Assembly: GCA_038326615.1 (NCBI GenBank)
Contig: JBBQKF010000011.1
Location: 1 to 54,513 of the forward strand
Source of the DNA: JBBQKF01 sp038326615
GTDB taxonomy: Bacteria > Bacillota > Clostridia > Saccharofermentanales > UBA5734
Direction of reading: 5' to 3'
DNA: 54,513 bases
The number at the start of each line of letters is the position of its first letter. The first letter of the stretch is position 1. The translations under genes were made by a program, and so were the position numbers. Below are positions 53,631 through 54,513 of the stretch, piece by piece. The notes below the pieces were generated by a model. The model did no database searches. It saw nothing but the letters and a program-made list of their open reading frames with translations, and was not told the DNA's origin.

Positions 53631-54413
53631 ATGGACAGAAGGAATTTTATGCTTTGGAGCGATAAAGAAATGATTGCAAGGAGCGGAAGTGGTAATGGAA
53701 CTTTTCAATCATGCAAACCCAATATGACATTTTATCCTGCAAAAAGCACTACCCCTTCAGGATGTGTAATCGTCTGCCCAGGTGGAGCTTATGCAATGAA
53801 GACAATGGATTACGAAGGAGAGGAAATTGCTTTAATGTTAAACGATAATGGTATTAATGCATTTGTTCTTGACTACAGGCTTTCGCCAGATTTGAATCCA
53901 TCACCGGTTAATGACGCTATGCGTTCGATTGAATTAGCGCGTGATTTGGCACAAGAATTAGGGTTCTTAGCAGACAAAGTTGGCATACTAGGATTTTCTG
54001 CTGGTGGGCATCTTGCTGCAAGTGCAGGAACAATGTGGACAAATGGCAAAAGCCGTCCTGACACAATGATACTTTGCTACCCCGTAATATCGATGGGCAA
54101 ATATACAAATATAGAATCGAGAACAAATCTTCTTGGAGATACCGCAAATTCGGGACTTATAAGTGATATGTCATGTGAGAACCGTGTTGATCGACAAACT
54201 CCTCCTGCATTCATTTGGCATACTGCTAACGATGAAGCAGTCCCAGTCGAGAACTCTCTTATAATGGCAAACGCTCTTGCCGCTAAATCAGTCCCATTCG
54301 AGTTGCATATTTATCCTGAAGGTACGCATGGGCTTGGACTAGCTAAGGATAACCCTGTTGTTTCTACATGGTCAAGCCATTGCATTGCCTGGCTTAAAGG
54401 TTTAGGATTCTAA
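53631..54413 (+). CDS. Alpha/beta-hydrolase esterase (acetyl-xylan-esterase / BD-FAE-like)
   Basis: Cytoplasmic esterase of 260 residues, probably removing acetyl or similar esters from sugars. The oxyanion region is VIVCPGGAYAMK, the nucleophile is Ser123 in GFSAGGHLAAS, the acid is Asp201 in WHTANDEAVPVENS and the base is His233 in PEGTHGLGLA, so the triad is complete. The fold and length fit the BD-FAE/Axe-type hydrolases often found with glycan-degradation genes. There is no signal peptide. The ATG follows AAAGGAG. It lies beyond the housekeeping genes, so membership in the glycan system is uncertain, and it ends before a clear terminator. Confidence 0.9.
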   Translation: MDRRNFMLWSDKEMIARSGSGNGTFQSCKPNMTFYPAKSTTPSGCVIVCPGGAYAMKTMDYEGEEIALMLNDNGINAFVLDYRLSPDLNPSPVNDAMRSIELARDLAQELGFLADKVGILGFSAGGHLAASAGTMWTNGKSRPDTMILCYPVISMGKYTNIESRTNLLGDTANSGLISDMSCENRVDRQTPPAFIWHTANDEAVPVENSLIMANALAAKSVPFELHIYPEGTHGLGLAKDNPVVSTWSSHCIAWLKGLGF

Positions 54414-54453
54414 TTAAATTCTAGATTATTATACTTTTTCAAACTTGTTAAAC

Positions 54454-54486
54454 TGAATAGGTTTATTAAACTAATAAACCTATTCA
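54454..54486 (+). terminator. Rho-independent-type terminator after the esterase
   Basis: A 13-bp perfect stem (GAATAGGTTTATT and AATAAACCTATTC, extended by one T-A pair) encloses the 5-base loop AAACT, followed by an AT-rich tail with TTTTA. It lies 40 bases after the stop codon. Confidence 0.75.
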
Positions 54487-54513
54487 ACTTAATAATTTTA
54501 TATTATAATTTTA

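Overview
The window looks like a chromosomal stretch of an AT-rich, Gram-positive, anaerobic, fibre-degrading bacterium of the class Clostridia. The evidence is strong AGGAGG-type ribosome sites, GTG/TTG starts, a type I dockerin (cellulosome module), YesM/YesN-type two-component regulation, CUT1 sugar transporters with no ATPase gene, and secreted proteins with cell-wall-binding repeats. No rRNA, tRNA, CRISPR array or intact transposase was seen.

Layout. (1) 1-2240, minus: the 5' end of a secreted carbohydrate-binding protein and two CUT1 sugar permeases. (2) 2374-9067, plus: two promoters, one with perfect consensus, in front of a decayed UroD-like gene, then a GH38 alpha-mannosidase and a GH2 beta-galactosidase. 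(3) 9128-38824, minus, an array of about 30 kb. Read from right to left it holds an unassigned glycosidase-like protein, a sugar-binding lipoprotein, a YesM-type sensor kinase, a second GH38 lacking the catalytic Asp, a beta-propeller surface protein, a CBM9-like surface protein, a clan GH-A glycosidase, a GH29 fucosidase, a UroD-like protein, a GH31 alpha-xylosidase-like enzyme, a GH31 remnant, a Gfo/Idh/MocA dehydrogenase, a GH2 beta-mannosidase, a dockerin-bearing propeller protein, a HAD hydrolase and a GH78-like remnant. (4) 38995-46505, plus: a YesN-type regulator, a third and largest propeller protein, an esterase remnant and another UroD-like protein. (5) 46589-47510: a graveyard of gene fragments, including an Rhs/Tox-REase-like toxin tail. 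(6) 47600-54513: housekeeping and ordinary genes (CCA-adding enzyme, NagD-like HAD, LigA, a membrane protein, an alpha/beta esterase).

How it may work together (inference): all recognisable glycosidases lack signal peptides, so they probably act in the cytoplasm on imported oligosaccharides. These would contain alpha- and beta-mannose, beta-galactose, fucose and perhaps xylose, for example plant N-glycan or hemicellulose fragments. Import would be through the lipoprotein plus the two permeases, under YesM/YesN control. The only secreted proteins are three paralogous propeller proteins, the CBM9-like protein and the partial protein at the left edge. No known extracellular depolymerase is present, so the propeller family is the best candidate for an undescribed surface glycan-binding or glycan-cleaving component.

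The locus is also decaying. At least six genes are reduced to fragments, several of which keep both ends but have lost the middle. Starts were reassigned from ribosome-site evidence where noted.
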